From: Aquimarina algiphila
GTDB taxonomy: Bacteria; Bacteroidota; Bacteroidia; Flavobacteriales; Flavobacteriaceae
Assembly (NCBI RefSeq): GCF_007489275.1
Contig: NZ_VLNR01000045.1
Location: forward strand, 1 to 57,328
Length of the DNA: 57,328 bases
Direction of reading: 5' to 3'
Below, in pieces: positions 33,762 to 43,297 of this stretch (its first letter is position 1; every line of letters starts with the position of its first letter). The translations under genes were made by a program, and so were the position numbers. The notes under the pieces are model-generated. The model made no database searches. It saw only the letters and a list, made by a program, of their open reading frames with translations, and was not told where the DNA came from.

Positions 33762-34811
33762 TTATTTTTTTAGTTGTTTTAGCAGTTCATTTACACTACA
33801 GGTTGCTAAACCAATGTATTTATCGGCTCCTCCATAATAGACATATAATGTATCATCAATAATGACATTCCCAGTAGGAAATACACAACCTTTATAATAT
33901 CCTTCTAATTCATAATCATGCTCAGGTTCCATAATCCAATCTGATAACCTTCCTATTACTTTGGTTGGGTCATAAAGATCTAATAAAGCTGCTCCTGCTC
34001 TGTAATATCCCTGACCTCCATTTTCTACTCCGTGATATATGATTAACCAACCATCTTTGGTTTTAAGTGGGGGAGTGCTTCCTCCAATTTTTTCTTCCCA
34101 AGTCCCTGTTCTTCCTCCAAAAAGTAGAGTGCTTTCTTCCTCCCACACCATTAGATCGTCAGAGAATCGAATCCAGATGGCAGGTTGATCTACACCATAT
34201 TTTTCACCAATCCATTCTTTCGGTCTATGTAACATTGCAAATCTACCGTTTATCTTTTCAGGAAAAAGAATCACATCACGATCGTCTAGATGAGAAGATG
34301 TAATTCTTCCCAAGCGTTTAAATTTTTTTAAATTTTTAGAAATAGCCAGACCAGAGTTTGCTATGTTTTTTTTGTATACCAAAGGAGTATCTTCTCCAGA
34401 TTCTGGAAGAAGAATGACATCATGTTCAAATTTCCAATATTGTCCTGGAGGAAATGGTCTATAAGCATATGTAATATAGAAATCATCTCCAAATTTAGCA
34501 ATACGAGGATCTTCTACTCCTCCCATATCAGGGCCATCAACGCTTGGTGAAAATACAGGTTGATCAGATACTCTTGTAAAATTAATTCCGTCGGTACTCT
34601 CTGCCAAGCCAAATCTTATATAGTGTTCTTCGTCATCTCCAGCAGCTCTATATAACATGGAGAATTTCCCGTTTTCGTACCATACTCCAGGATTGCAAAC
34701 TACAAGGCTTTCCCAGTCATTTGTATAGTTTGGTTTTAAAATAGGATTGTTTATATATTTTTCTAAGCGAAATGTATCTATCTGTCGCTGGATAGTATTG
34801 TCATGAGACAT
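33762..34811 (-). CDS. GH130 family glycosidase/phosphorylase
   Basis: A 349-residue protein without signal peptide, so cytoplasmic, with the five-bladed propeller pattern of GH130. Typical segments are NPILKPNYTNDWESLVVCNPG near the start (seen from NPILKPN), YRAAGDD, the conserved GGVEDPRI with Asp101 as the candidate general acid of phosphorylases, DRDVILFPEKINGRFAMLHRP and GGSTPPLKTKDGWLIIYHG. Known GH130 enzymes phosphorolyse or hydrolyse beta-mannosides. That fits a final intracellular step after uptake by the symporter, but does not prove a mannan substrate. It lies between the two paralogous GH-A lipoprotein genes. Confidence 0.9.
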   Translation of the reverse strand: MSHDNTIQRQIDTFRLEKYINNPILKPNYTNDWESLVVCNPGVWYENGKFSMLYRAAGDDEEHYIRFGLAESTDGINFTRVSDQPVFSPSVDGPDMGGVEDPRIAKFGDDFYITYAYRPFPPGQYWKFEHDVILLPESGEDTPLVYKKNIANSGLAISKNLKKFKRLGRITSSHLDDRDVILFPEKINGRFAMLHRPKEWIGEKYGVDQPAIWIRFSDDLMVWEEESTLLFGGRTGTWEEKIGGSTPPLKTKDGWLIIYHGVENGGQGYYRAGAALLDLYDPTKVIGRLSDWIMEPEHDYELEGYYKGCVFPTGNVIIDDTLYVYYGGADKYIGLATCSVNELLKQLKK

Positions 34812-34910
34812 TTTTTGATCTTTTTTTAGTGTAAATAACCATAGACAAGTTTAATATGTTTAAGAATATTGTTTATGATTAAAAGAATATGGGTTATTAT
34901 TTTTTATCGT

Positions 34911-36443
34911 TTAATAGTCAAAGTTAGTAATGACTGTTAGTGTTTGTGCAGGAATAATAATATCTTCTCCAGCACCAAAATCTAGAGTTAATCCTTCTTC
35001 AGTAGGAACCGGAAAACCATTATCATCAACTTTTCTGTCATTTTCTCTGTATATAAATTTCTTGGCTTCAAAAAGCTGTAATTTGTTATCAAATTTTATG
35101 TTTAGAGAATGTTCTTCAGTATATATATTATTAATTGCAATCATATATTTCCCATCTTTTTCTACTGCGATTGCATCCAAGCCAATTCTGTTAGGAATGT
35201 CAACGGTAAAGACTTTGGATCCTGTTTGCATGTATCTAGCAAGTAAAGAATATGAGTAGAAATGAGGTCTTAATTCCTCTTTTTCGGGTTTACCCAAAAG
35301 CTCTTGCCCCAAAATATTCCAGAATCCCCAAATTTTTAGATCCTGCCCAGATGTTGAGCCACTATGCATTGCATCATCCAGATTCCATGTGGCAGCTCCA
35401 GAGTATCCTGCATTCACAATTTTCATAGTTGCCGCAGCAATATCAACTCCATGAAAAAACTCATCTATCAATGTATTAGAATCACGTGCAACATTTGGGT
35501 CTGAGTTAATTGCACTAAGGTTTTGCCTAAATAACTCTGTATCCATTGTAGAAGTACTTGTTTCATACTTAAACCCAAATTCTCCTATAACGATTTGGGA
35601 ACCTGCAGGGGTAGCATCTTTGTAAATTTTTAAGAACTCGTCATAATCACCATTGAACATCCACTCTCTTGGAGGATATGTATGTATATCATATAGCGAT
35701 ATTTTATCCCCAAAATCATTTGTTGTATCGGTTATCCATGAGGTTATATCTCTAGTAAAAGGAGCAATGTCTGGACCAGCTATTCCTACTTTACCTGTAA
35801 CTCCAAGGGCTTCTAATTCCTGATAAAAATATTGAGTAGCGTTTTTCCATAGTTCATAATTTCCATCAGTTGCAGAACCTCCAAGATTAGGTTCATTAAT
35901 CGTACTATAATGTTTAATACATGTAAACCCTTTTTCTCTAACTAAAAAATCTATGTATCGTGCAGCATTCTTTAGCCTGTTTTCAAAAATCATTTCACTA
36001 TTGATATCCACCTGGTTGTATCCCCAATCTCCTAACATTACAGTGATGTTATTATCCTGACAATATTGTAATATTTTATTTAGACCTTCAAACAGATCTT
36101 CAGGGTTGTATTCATCTGCACCAGCTAATGCATATTTGTCATAAGAACCTATTACGACACGCATAAAACTAGGTTTCATGTAATCTAATCTTGTATATAG
36201 TTTATTCCAATCAGCATCACTAATCGGTGTTCCCCAGTATCTATATGCTTGTGGATATGGATCCCATTGTGCTCCATTCCCGATATAAGACTCATTAATT
36301 ACTTGAGAGGTTTTAACCACTAGATCACCTGATTCTATTGGATCAATCGTTGGTTCCCAATCATCATTACAACTCGTAAAACTTATTAATAGGACTAGAC
36401 TAAAAAAATTAATCATTTTCCTTATAGTTATTTCTTTTTTCAT
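34911..36443 (-). CDS. Clan GH-A glycoside hydrolase lipoprotein, copy 1
   Basis: A 510-residue lipoprotein (SFTSC, Cys25, then NDDWE, an acidic start typical of surface export). The TIM barrel spans about 50-385, with Glu184 in STINEPNLGG as acid/base and Glu288 in IVIGEFGFKY as nucleophile; HTYPPREW forms part of the active site. A beta-sandwich follows to the C terminus. It resembles the second GH-A enzyme of the locus throughout but is clearly diverged, so the pair probably split bond or chain-length specificity. Family assignment within clan GH-A is open. The gap to the surface lipoprotein gene upstream is 89 bp. Confidence 0.82.
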   Translation of the reverse strand: MKKEITIRKMINFFSLVLLISFTSCNDDWEPTIDPIESGDLVVKTSQVINESYIGNGAQWDPYPQAYRYWGTPISDADWNKLYTRLDYMKPSFMRVVIGSYDKYALAGADEYNPEDLFEGLNKILQYCQDNNITVMLGDWGYNQVDINSEMIFENRLKNAARYIDFLVREKGFTCIKHYSTINEPNLGGSATDGNYELWKNATQYFYQELEALGVTGKVGIAGPDIAPFTRDITSWITDTTNDFGDKISLYDIHTYPPREWMFNGDYDEFLKIYKDATPAGSQIVIGEFGFKYETSTSTMDTELFRQNLSAINSDPNVARDSNTLIDEFFHGVDIAAATMKIVNAGYSGAATWNLDDAMHSGSTSGQDLKIWGFWNILGQELLGKPEKEELRPHFYSYSLLARYMQTGSKVFTVDIPNRIGLDAIAVEKDGKYMIAINNIYTEEHSLNIKFDNKLQLFEAKKFIYRENDRKVDDNGFPVPTEEGLTLDFGAGEDIIIPAQTLTVITNFDY

Positions 36444-36532
36444 TTCTTGTATTTTGCGTTTTTAAAGATCTTTCGAGTATTAAAATTGTCATGTAAGTAC
36501 AAGACAAAAACTGAAAGATATGTAGGTTGCTA

Positions 36533-37474
36533 TTATTTGATAAAATGATAATATAAAGTAATAGCAGTTTGGATATGAGCTTCGCCGTCATTTGGATCAT
36601 CTGGGAAATCATCTTCCCAAGTATTATATGCGATTCTTATATTACCCAAATCATCTGTAGAGACTATACCTTCTGTTTTAGCTCCAGCTTTACTTCCTTT
36701 CCAAAGAGTTAAGGTTTTGGTTCCTTCATTAAATTCCCATACTCCATCTCCTTGGTGTATTTTTCTAAACCGAGCAGAATAATCTCTGGCAACACCAGTA
36801 CGATCTGGATCAAGAATGAAGGATGAAAATTCATTATCTGCACCTGCTCCAAAAGAGAAAGTTCCTTCTGGGTTTCCATTTTCGTTAATTTGATTAGTTA
36901 TAAATTCTATAGTATTATCTTCTTCAAAAGCTACATTAGGAAAGTCCTTAGAAAATACCTCTGGAACATATGCTTCAGGGTCATATCCCGTAATTTCGTC
37001 ATATGTTCCAAATACACCATACCCCCATGTTTGATTAATGCCAACCTGCCAGTCATATAGTATTTTATCTACGTTCCATTTTCCTTCTATAGCAGATTCA
37101 TAAGGTGTGATTTTAACAACCCAATTTCGAACTTTTCCAGATGCCGAAATCACTTGATATGTTATAGAAAGATCATCATTATTAAAATTTACGATATCTC
37201 CGTTACCTGGACTTACTTGTGCATATTCAGATATAGAAAGTACAGGGATAATATTTGATAAATCTACGTTAGATAATACAGCGAATATTTCGACAATACC
37301 TTCATTATCTCCTGTAGGTCTAATAACAGCAGGGCCAACTTGACCCGGTATAGTAAAACTCAAAAATTGTCTGTCGTTACTAACAGTATCTTCAAATGGA
37401 TCTTCTTGACAAGAAATAGTGATTGTAATCACTATTATAGTTAGGAATATTTTTTTTAAAATGTTTGTTTCCAT
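36533..37474 (-). CDS. Surface glycan-binding-type lipoprotein of the locus
   Basis: A 313-residue lipoprotein (ITISC, Cys22, then QEDPFED). An N-terminal Ig-like domain (about 35-130) starts DRQFLSFTIPGQVGPAVI and carries GKVRNWVVKIT, similar to the small domains preceding many SusE/F-type or DUF5018-like proteins. The C-terminal part (about 130-313) begins EGKWNVDKILYDW and resembles lipocalin-like lipoproteins. Its position right after susD, 12 bp away, is where surface glycan-binding proteins are usually encoded. Binding of the locus substrate is therefore inferred from context, not from any binding-site residue. Confidence 0.75.
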   Translation of the reverse strand: METNILKKIFLTIIVITITISCQEDPFEDTVSNDRQFLSFTIPGQVGPAVIRPTGDNEGIVEIFAVLSNVDLSNIIPVLSISEYAQVSPGNGDIVNFNNDDLSITYQVISASGKVRNWVVKITPYESAIEGKWNVDKILYDWQVGINQTWGYGVFGTYDEITGYDPEAYVPEVFSKDFPNVAFEEDNTIEFITNQINENGNPEGTFSFGAGADNEFSSFILDPDRTGVARDYSARFRKIHQGDGVWEFNEGTKTLTLWKGSKAGAKTEGIVSTDDLGNIRIAYNTWEDDFPDDPNDGEAHIQTAITLYYHFIK

Positions 37475-37486
37475 AATTCCTTCTCT

Positions 37487-38980
37487 TTAGTTTGTTGGGT
37501 TTAATTGTCTTTCTATTGCTGGTATTGGATAGAAGTAAGGGTTATTAACAATAACTTTTCCATAAATATCCTGTAAGACGCTCTCTACGGTATTGGTTCT
37601 GCGTAAATCATATAGTCTATTTGCTTCAAAAGCAAGTTCAAAAGAACGTTCCTCAATAATCTTATCTCTAAAATCAGTGATAGATAAGCCAGGAGTTAGG
37701 TCAGGAAGACCAGCTCTTTGTCTTACTCGATTTACAGCGGTATAGCCTTCTGCTGATGGTCCTTCTGCTTCTGCATATATCAATAATATATCAGTAAACC
37801 TTAATAAGTAAGGATGCGTACTTGTGTTATCTCCAATAAACTTAGGGTCTATATATTTTCTTGAAAAAGGAGCCGATTCCCCTCCTGAAGGAGTCCATGA
37901 GGAAACTCCGTTTTCATCAAATAATTCATTTACTATAAGCTCTGTTTTACGGCGATCGGTATTATCAAATGAGGCTAGAAAAGGAAGCTCTGATACATAG
38001 ACTCCAAAACCACCATGAGTAGCTGTGCCGTCTGCGAGAAATGATGTTGTTGGAGTATCTGCGGGAATAAAGAACTTAGACAATTTAGAGAATTCTCCTT
38101 CTACTAATCCATTTCTATCCTGAGGAATAAAAAATATATGTTCTGGTCCATTAAAACTTTGAGGTTCTGCAACATTATAAATGTTTAATAGATCAGGATC
38201 AAAAGTGTATTCTGATTGCCCGTTAATGACAGCAGAAGCCATCTCAGAGGCTAAGCCATAAAATGTATCTGCATCTGATACCCATTCGTAACCAGGACTG
38301 CCTGATTGACGCGCAGAAGCCATGGTTATATATACTTTGGATAATAATGCCTGTGCAGCGACTCTATCAGCTCTTCCTCCTTCTCTTTGTATTGGTAATA
38401 GGTTTATTGCTTCTTTTAAATCTGATTGTATTAATGTATATACTTCTTCTATAGAAGCGTCAGGAATACCGCGAACTTCATCTAATTGGTCCACAGCCGA
38501 TACTCTAAGAGGTGTAGATCCAAATAATCTTACTAGCATAAAATGGTGCCAAGCTCTTAAAAATAAACCTTCTCCATGATATTTTGCTCTCAAAGATTCA
38601 TCATAACTGGCTTCTTTGGTTTTTTCAATTACCGTATTGGCTCTATTGAGTCCGACATAAGAAAGTCTAAAAAACTGTTCTAAATTTTGATTTCTGTCAT
38701 CAACATTCCATTCTTCAAATTGGTTAATATTCAACCCTTCCCCTTCTTTAGGAAAAGCTTCCTCAGAAGCAGTAGTAGGGATATTCATATATGGTCTTAA
38801 ATAGTCCAAAAAAGTCATTGCCTGATAAGAATGCAATACAGCCGAATTGGTTTCTTCTGCAGTACTGAAAAAATTAGAATCAGATAGAAATGTAGTGGGG
38901 TCTGGATCAAGGGAACAAGACCCTATACCTAAAACCGTAATTGCTAGAAATATGTTATATATTTTTTTCATGATATTCAT
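37487..38980 (-). CDS. susD-like: SusD/RagB family outer-membrane lipoprotein
   Basis: A 497-residue lipoprotein (GIGSC, Cys22, then SLDPDP). It has the SusD N-terminal helices and TPR-like repeats with YHGEGLFLRAWHHFMLVRLFG, TPLR, ADRVAAQALLSKVYITMAS and, near the end, the conserved LLRFTDILLIYAEAE and ERSFELAFEANRLYDLRRT segments. SusD proteins form the lid on the SusC transporter and bind the oligosaccharide. The gene is 8 bp downstream of susC, an almost universal pairing, so this pair defines the polysaccharide utilization locus. Confidence 0.95.
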   Translation of the reverse strand: MNIMKKIYNIFLAITVLGIGSCSLDPDPTTFLSDSNFFSTAEETNSAVLHSYQAMTFLDYLRPYMNIPTTASEEAFPKEGEGLNINQFEEWNVDDRNQNLEQFFRLSYVGLNRANTVIEKTKEASYDESLRAKYHGEGLFLRAWHHFMLVRLFGSTPLRVSAVDQLDEVRGIPDASIEEVYTLIQSDLKEAINLLPIQREGGRADRVAAQALLSKVYITMASARQSGSPGYEWVSDADTFYGLASEMASAVINGQSEYTFDPDLLNIYNVAEPQSFNGPEHIFFIPQDRNGLVEGEFSKLSKFFIPADTPTTSFLADGTATHGGFGVYVSELPFLASFDNTDRRKTELIVNELFDENGVSSWTPSGGESAPFSRKYIDPKFIGDNTSTHPYLLRFTDILLIYAEAEGPSAEGYTAVNRVRQRAGLPDLTPGLSITDFRDKIIEERSFELAFEANRLYDLRRTNTVESVLQDIYGKVIVNNPYFYPIPAIERQLNPTN

Positions 38981-38988
38981 TTTTTAAA

Positions 38989-41900
38989 CTAAAAATTGAC
39001 TTCGACACCTAATGTAAACCTTCGTAATCTTGGAATACTATTTTCATCTACTCCTTGTGGATTAACTTCTGGGTCTAGACCATCATAGTTGGTGAAATTG
39101 TATACGTTGTCTGCATTGATGTAAACTTTTGCTCCGTCAAGAGAGTTTATATTAGAAGCATCAATATTATATCCTAACCTAAGATTTTGAATTCTTACAA
39201 AAGAACCATCTTGTATCCACCAATCAGAGAATGCTACATTTCTGGTTTCTCTTAAAGAAGGGTATTCATTTGTGCGATTATCAGGAGTCCAGCGTTCAAA
39301 TAAATTACTTGCTTTACCTCCACCAGCTTGCGTGCTGAATTTATTAATATCAACTACATCTCCACCAAAAGAACCATTAAATAATGCGGTCAATTCCCAG
39401 TTTTTGTATGAGAAATCTAATGTTAAACTTCCAGTAAAATCTGGGTTTGGATCTCCGATTACGGTTCTGTCGGCTCCAAAAGGATCAATAACGCCATCTT
39501 TGTTAAGGTCTTCATACAAATATTCTCCTGCTTGAGCATTAGCTCCAGAAAAACCAGATGCTAATCCTTCTTCTTCACTTTGAATAATACGTCTAACTCT
39601 AGCTCCATAAAATACATTTATAGGTTGGTCAAGTGTTAGTGTATTTATTGGTGAGCGAAATTGATTTCTGAAGTTAACTCCGGTAAATCTAAACTGATTA
39701 CCAAAATCATCATTTAAAACTGAAGTAAATTCAGAAGGCCCCAAACTGGTAACCTTATTTATATTCTTGTTAAAAATTATACCTGCAGAGAAATTAAAAT
39801 CTTCTTTTCTAATAATATCTAGATTAAGACTAACTTCAACTCCTTTGTTTTCTATTTCACCAGCATTGATTCTTAAAAAATCAAACCCAGAAGTGGGAGG
39901 TAGGTTACTATCTACCAATAAATCATTGGTGATTTTGTTATAAAAGTCTAAGGTAAAACTTACAGTTCTGTTAAACGCAGCAAAATCTAACCCTATGTTA
40001 AATATTTCTGTCGTTTCCCATTTTAGATCCGGGTTACCTAACCCACGAGATTCTGCAAATATTCCATTGTTACTAATGATACCAGGACCAATTGTTGTAA
40101 CAAAACCGCCATTAGTAAAAAAACGACCTTCTCCCAGTCTATTTAAAGTTTCGAATGCTCCGATAGCTTGATTTCCAACAATCCCCCAACTCACTCGAGG
40201 TTTAAGTTCATTAATAAATGGAAGGTTGTTACTAATGAAAGGCTCATTTTGCATTTTCCAACTTATAGCACCAGATGGAAAAAAAGCATATTTATTATTT
40301 TCTCCAAAATTTGAAGAGCCATCTAGTCTTCCTGTGTATGTAAATAAAATTTTGTTTTTATAGGAGTAATTAACACGTGATATTAAAGATGATAATGTTG
40401 AGGTTTCAAAGTTGTTGGATACTCTTTGTTCATTACCTAATCCCAAATTCCCTGCTCCTAAGGATTGATTTGCAAAATCCTGCGCTCTTAATTGAGAGGT
40501 ACGAACTTCAAAATATTCACTAGAATACCCTCCTAACAATGTAAAATCATGATCTTGACCTACTGTTTTATTATAGGTGAAATATGCATCAACAACTACA
40601 CGTTGATTTTGAAAGTTGTCATGAAATCCTACGCCATTACCCTCTGTACCTAATTGAGTAAATATTGAAGGGAAAAATCGCTCTTGAAAAGAAGAACCTA
40701 AACTATAGTTAAATTGAGACTTAAATTGTAAAGCATCATTAATATCCCAAAGAAGTATAGAAGAAGATGTTAAATCCAAAGTGGTAGATTCGTTTACTCT
40801 TAAAGAAGTAAGCGCTGCTGGATTGCCAAAATCATTATCATTTGCTCTAAAAAAACTACCATCTTCATTAAATAAAGGAAAAATAGGATTTCTATTAAAA
40901 GATAAGCCGCTATTATCATTTCTTCTTCCTCGAGAAAAATTAATGTTTGTAGCTAGACTAAGTTTTTCTGTTAGTTTTTGATCAATTCCAAAACTTACTG
41001 TGAATTTTGATAAATCATCATCGCGTACTACTCCGTTTTGTGTATTTAGGTTAAGTCCAAAATTGTATTTAGTACTTTCATTACCTCCCCAAATACTTAG
41101 ATTGTAATTATAATTTAAGGGCTCTCTAAAAGAATATTCAATATAATCTGTAATAGGGTAACCAGCTCTTAGTTGATCTATTGAAGGAAAAAATGTACCA
41201 TTAATATCAGGCGCTCCAATATAGAGTGGTGTAAGTCCTGAGTTTATTCGGCTTTCATCGGTTAATACAGCTAAGTCCACAGGGTTTTCAAATGAATCAA
41301 ATTTTGATGAAAACCTACTAATTGTAGTTAGTGCAGAAAAATTAACTTGCATCTTCCCTTCTTTGCCTCTTCGAGTGGTCACTAGTATGACCCCATTAGC
41401 TCCTCTAGAACCATAAATAGAAGCTGCAGATGCATCTTTTAGTACTTCTACAGAAACTATATCTGCAGGATTAATTTGCTTTAAATTTCCGGCATCTCCT
41501 AGTGGAAAACCATCAACAACAATTAGAGGAGTTGTTGCGGTAAATGAACTTGCTCCTCGTATTCTTACATTTAATCCGGCCCCGGGAGCATCAGACGGAT
41601 TCCCAATAACTAAACCAGGAATTCTACCAACTAATAATTCTTCTACAGAGTTTGCAGGAATCTCAGACAGGCTCTCAGCTTCTAAGTTTATTGTTGCCAC
41701 AGCTCCTGTTAAATCACTTTTACGTACTGATTGATAACCAATAACAACAACTTGTTCAAGTTGAGAAGTTTCTTCTTGCAAAACTATATTGATTACAGAC
41801 TTTCCGTCTATAGGTATACTTTGGGATGTAAACCCTATATATGTATACTCTAGAATGGCATTTTTGTCAGCAACTTCAATAGTGTATTCACCATCAAAAT

Positions 41901-42069
41901 TGGTAACGATTCCGTTCGTGGTACCCATTTCTACTACTGCAGCTGCCGGAATCGGCATTCCGGAACTGTCTGTAACTTGCCCCGTTATGACAATTTGTGC
42001 AGACATACTAGCAAAGCAAAGCATAGCAATTGTAGTTAAAAATAAATACTTTGGTAAAGTTTTTCTCAT
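38989..42069 (-). CDS. susC-like: SusC/RagA family TonB-linked outer membrane transporter
   Basis: A 1026-residue outer-membrane protein. A signal peptide (1-24, ending MSAQ) precedes a carboxypeptidase-regulatory-like domain (about 25-105, GQVTDSSGMPIPAAAVVEMG). The plug domain (about 115-230) has LEQVVVIGYQSVRKSDLTGAV, read here as VVVIGYQSVRKSDLTGAV, and DASAASIYGSRGANGVILVTT, the SusC hallmark. A 22-strand barrel follows, ending RRFTLGVEVNF with the terminal Phe. It imports oligosaccharides using TonB energy. It is the first gene of the locus and is divergent from the AraC-type regulator. Confidence 0.97.
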   Translation of the reverse strand: MRKTLPKYLFLTTIAMLCFASMSAQIVITGQVTDSSGMPIPAAAVVEMGTTNGIVTNFDGEYTIEVADKNAILEYTYIGFTSQSIPIDGKSVINIVLQEETSQLEQVVVIGYQSVRKSDLTGAVATINLEAESLSEIPANSVEELLVGRIPGLVIGNPSDAPGAGLNVRIRGASSFTATTPLIVVDGFPLGDAGNLKQINPADIVSVEVLKDASAASIYGSRGANGVILVTTRRGKEGKMQVNFSALTTISRFSSKFDSFENPVDLAVLTDESRINSGLTPLYIGAPDINGTFFPSIDQLRAGYPITDYIEYSFREPLNYNYNLSIWGGNESTKYNFGLNLNTQNGVVRDDDLSKFTVSFGIDQKLTEKLSLATNINFSRGRRNDNSGLSFNRNPIFPLFNEDGSFFRANDNDFGNPAALTSLRVNESTTLDLTSSSILLWDINDALQFKSQFNYSLGSSFQERFFPSIFTQLGTEGNGVGFHDNFQNQRVVVDAYFTYNKTVGQDHDFTLLGGYSSEYFEVRTSQLRAQDFANQSLGAGNLGLGNEQRVSNNFETSTLSSLISRVNYSYKNKILFTYTGRLDGSSNFGENNKYAFFPSGAISWKMQNEPFISNNLPFINELKPRVSWGIVGNQAIGAFETLNRLGEGRFFTNGGFVTTIGPGIISNNGIFAESRGLGNPDLKWETTEIFNIGLDFAAFNRTVSFTLDFYNKITNDLLVDSNLPPTSGFDFLRINAGEIENKGVEVSLNLDIIRKEDFNFSAGIIFNKNINKVTSLGPSEFTSVLNDDFGNQFRFTGVNFRNQFRSPINTLTLDQPINVFYGARVRRIIQSEEEGLASGFSGANAQAGEYLYEDLNKDGVIDPFGADRTVIGDPNPDFTGSLTLDFSYKNWELTALFNGSFGGDVVDINKFSTQAGGGKASNLFERWTPDNRTNEYPSLRETRNVAFSDWWIQDGSFVRIQNLRLGYNIDASNINSLDGAKVYINADNVYNFTNYDGLDPEVNPQGVDENSIPRLRRFTLGVEVNF

Positions 42070-42317
42070 AGATATAAGGACTTAAATGTTAATTTTTTGT
42101 AAAAGTAATAGAGTTGATAACGTGCTAATGATACTTTAATGTTTATTTATGTGCATTTTATGAATTTAGTAAAGAAGTTTGTTTCAGTTTTTATTCAAAA
42201 TATTGATAATCATATAGTTATGAGGTTTTGGGTCTAAAGATTTCTATTTTTTAATTTCTTGATTAATGAAAAATGGTATTTTTAGATAATTTCTAAATAT
42301 CAAACATTAAACCCCAA
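42070..42317. promoter_or_regulatory. Divergent control region of the polysaccharide locus
   Basis: This 248-bp gap separates susC (minus) from the AraC-type gene (plus). A weak -7 element TACTTTTA with TTA 18 bp upstream lies on the minus strand about 30 bp before susC. The region most likely carries the binding sites of the adjacent regulator; I see no clear repeat that identifies them. Confidence 0.4.
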
Positions 42318-43193
42318 ATGAAAATAATTAGAGAAGTAACACCGGTAAAATCAGAGGATCCTTTTATAATTTTGAAACATGAAAATGCTCGTTTTGATTA
42401 TCCTCTTCATTTTCATCCAGAGTATGAGATTAACTTTATTTTAAATTTTAGTGGTAAGAGAATTGTGGGAGATTCTATTGAGGATTGTGAGAATACAGAT
42501 CTAGTATTAATAGGTCCTTATCTACAACATATATGGAAAACTGAAGAATGCATAAGTAATGCAACAGTGATTACAATTCAGTTTCAAGAAAATTTTTTAG
42601 GGTCTAAATTACTTAATTATGATCTATTTAAAGAAATAAAGGAACTATTAGAATTTTCGAGAAAAGGAATTACTTTTTCTAATCCAACCAAGGATAGGAT
42701 TGGTAAAAAAATAATTCAGTTATGTGAAAAAGATGATTTTGATACATTTCTATTATTTCTAGAAATTTTAAAAGATTTGGCTATATCTTCAGATAAAAAG
42801 ATTTTAGCAAGTTCTCCCATTGCTAATCATATTTCTCAAGGAAAAAGTCGTAGAATCAATGCTGTACTTCATTATATAGAGAACAATTATGCTAATGATA
42901 TTACTCTAAGTACCATTGCAAAAATAGCTAATATGTCTGAGTCAGCTTTTAGCCATTTTTTCAAAAAAAGGACGAATATGAATTTTACACAATATATTCT
43001 TGATTTTAGAATACGAGTGGCTACCAAATTATTGCTGGAAACAGAAATGGCTATTAATGAAATTTCATATAAATCAGGATTTAAGACGCTGTCAAATTTT
43101 AATAGAACTTTTAAGAGAAAACAAGGGAGTTCTCCAAGAGAATATAGAAAAAATTATATTAAAGAAGTTATTAATGAAAGTATTCATGAATGA
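42318..43193 (+). CDS. AraC family transcriptional regulator of the locus
   Basis: A 291-residue soluble regulator. The N-terminal half (about 10-140) is a cupin-like ligand domain with the start FDYPLHFHPEYEINFILN, whose histidines are typical. The C-terminal AraC DNA-binding domain (about 185-285) has two helix-turn-helices: DITLSTIAKIANMSESAFSH and, after TQYILDFRIRVA, INEISYKSGFKTLSNFNRTF. Divergent position next to susC makes it the likely substrate-responsive activator of the polysaccharide locus, in place of the hybrid two-component or SusR systems used elsewhere. A candidate terminator follows at 43226-43288. Confidence 0.92.
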   Translation: MKIIREVTPVKSEDPFIILKHENARFDYPLHFHPEYEINFILNFSGKRIVGDSIEDCENTDLVLIGPYLQHIWKTEECISNATVITIQFQENFLGSKLLNYDLFKEIKELLEFSRKGITFSNPTKDRIGKKIIQLCEKDDFDTFLLFLEILKDLAISSDKKILASSPIANHISQGKSRRINAVLHYIENNYANDITLSTIAKIANMSESAFSHFFKKRTNMNFTQYILDFRIRVATKLLLETEMAINEISYKSGFKTLSNFNRTFKRKQGSSPREYRKNYIKEVINESIHE

Positions 43194-43225
43194 TTTAGTC
43201 TTTTATAAAAATAACTAATACGTTT

Positions 43226-43288
43226 AAAGAAATACCTCATAAAAAAATAATATTAATTTTTAATTTTTCTTATAAGGTATTTCTTTAG
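43226..43288. terminator. Candidate bidirectional terminator
   Basis: AAAGAAATACCT pairs with AGGTATTTCTTT, extended by ATAA/TTAT after a one-base bulge, across an AT-rich loop of about 30 bases between the convergent AraC and GyrI-like genes. The long loop lowers confidence. Confidence 0.5.
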
Positions 43289-43297
43289 GTTATGATC

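Noticed and set aside
38263..38579. Plus-strand open frames inside susD
   Set aside because: They are antisense shadows of a highly conserved SusD region with no upstream signals.
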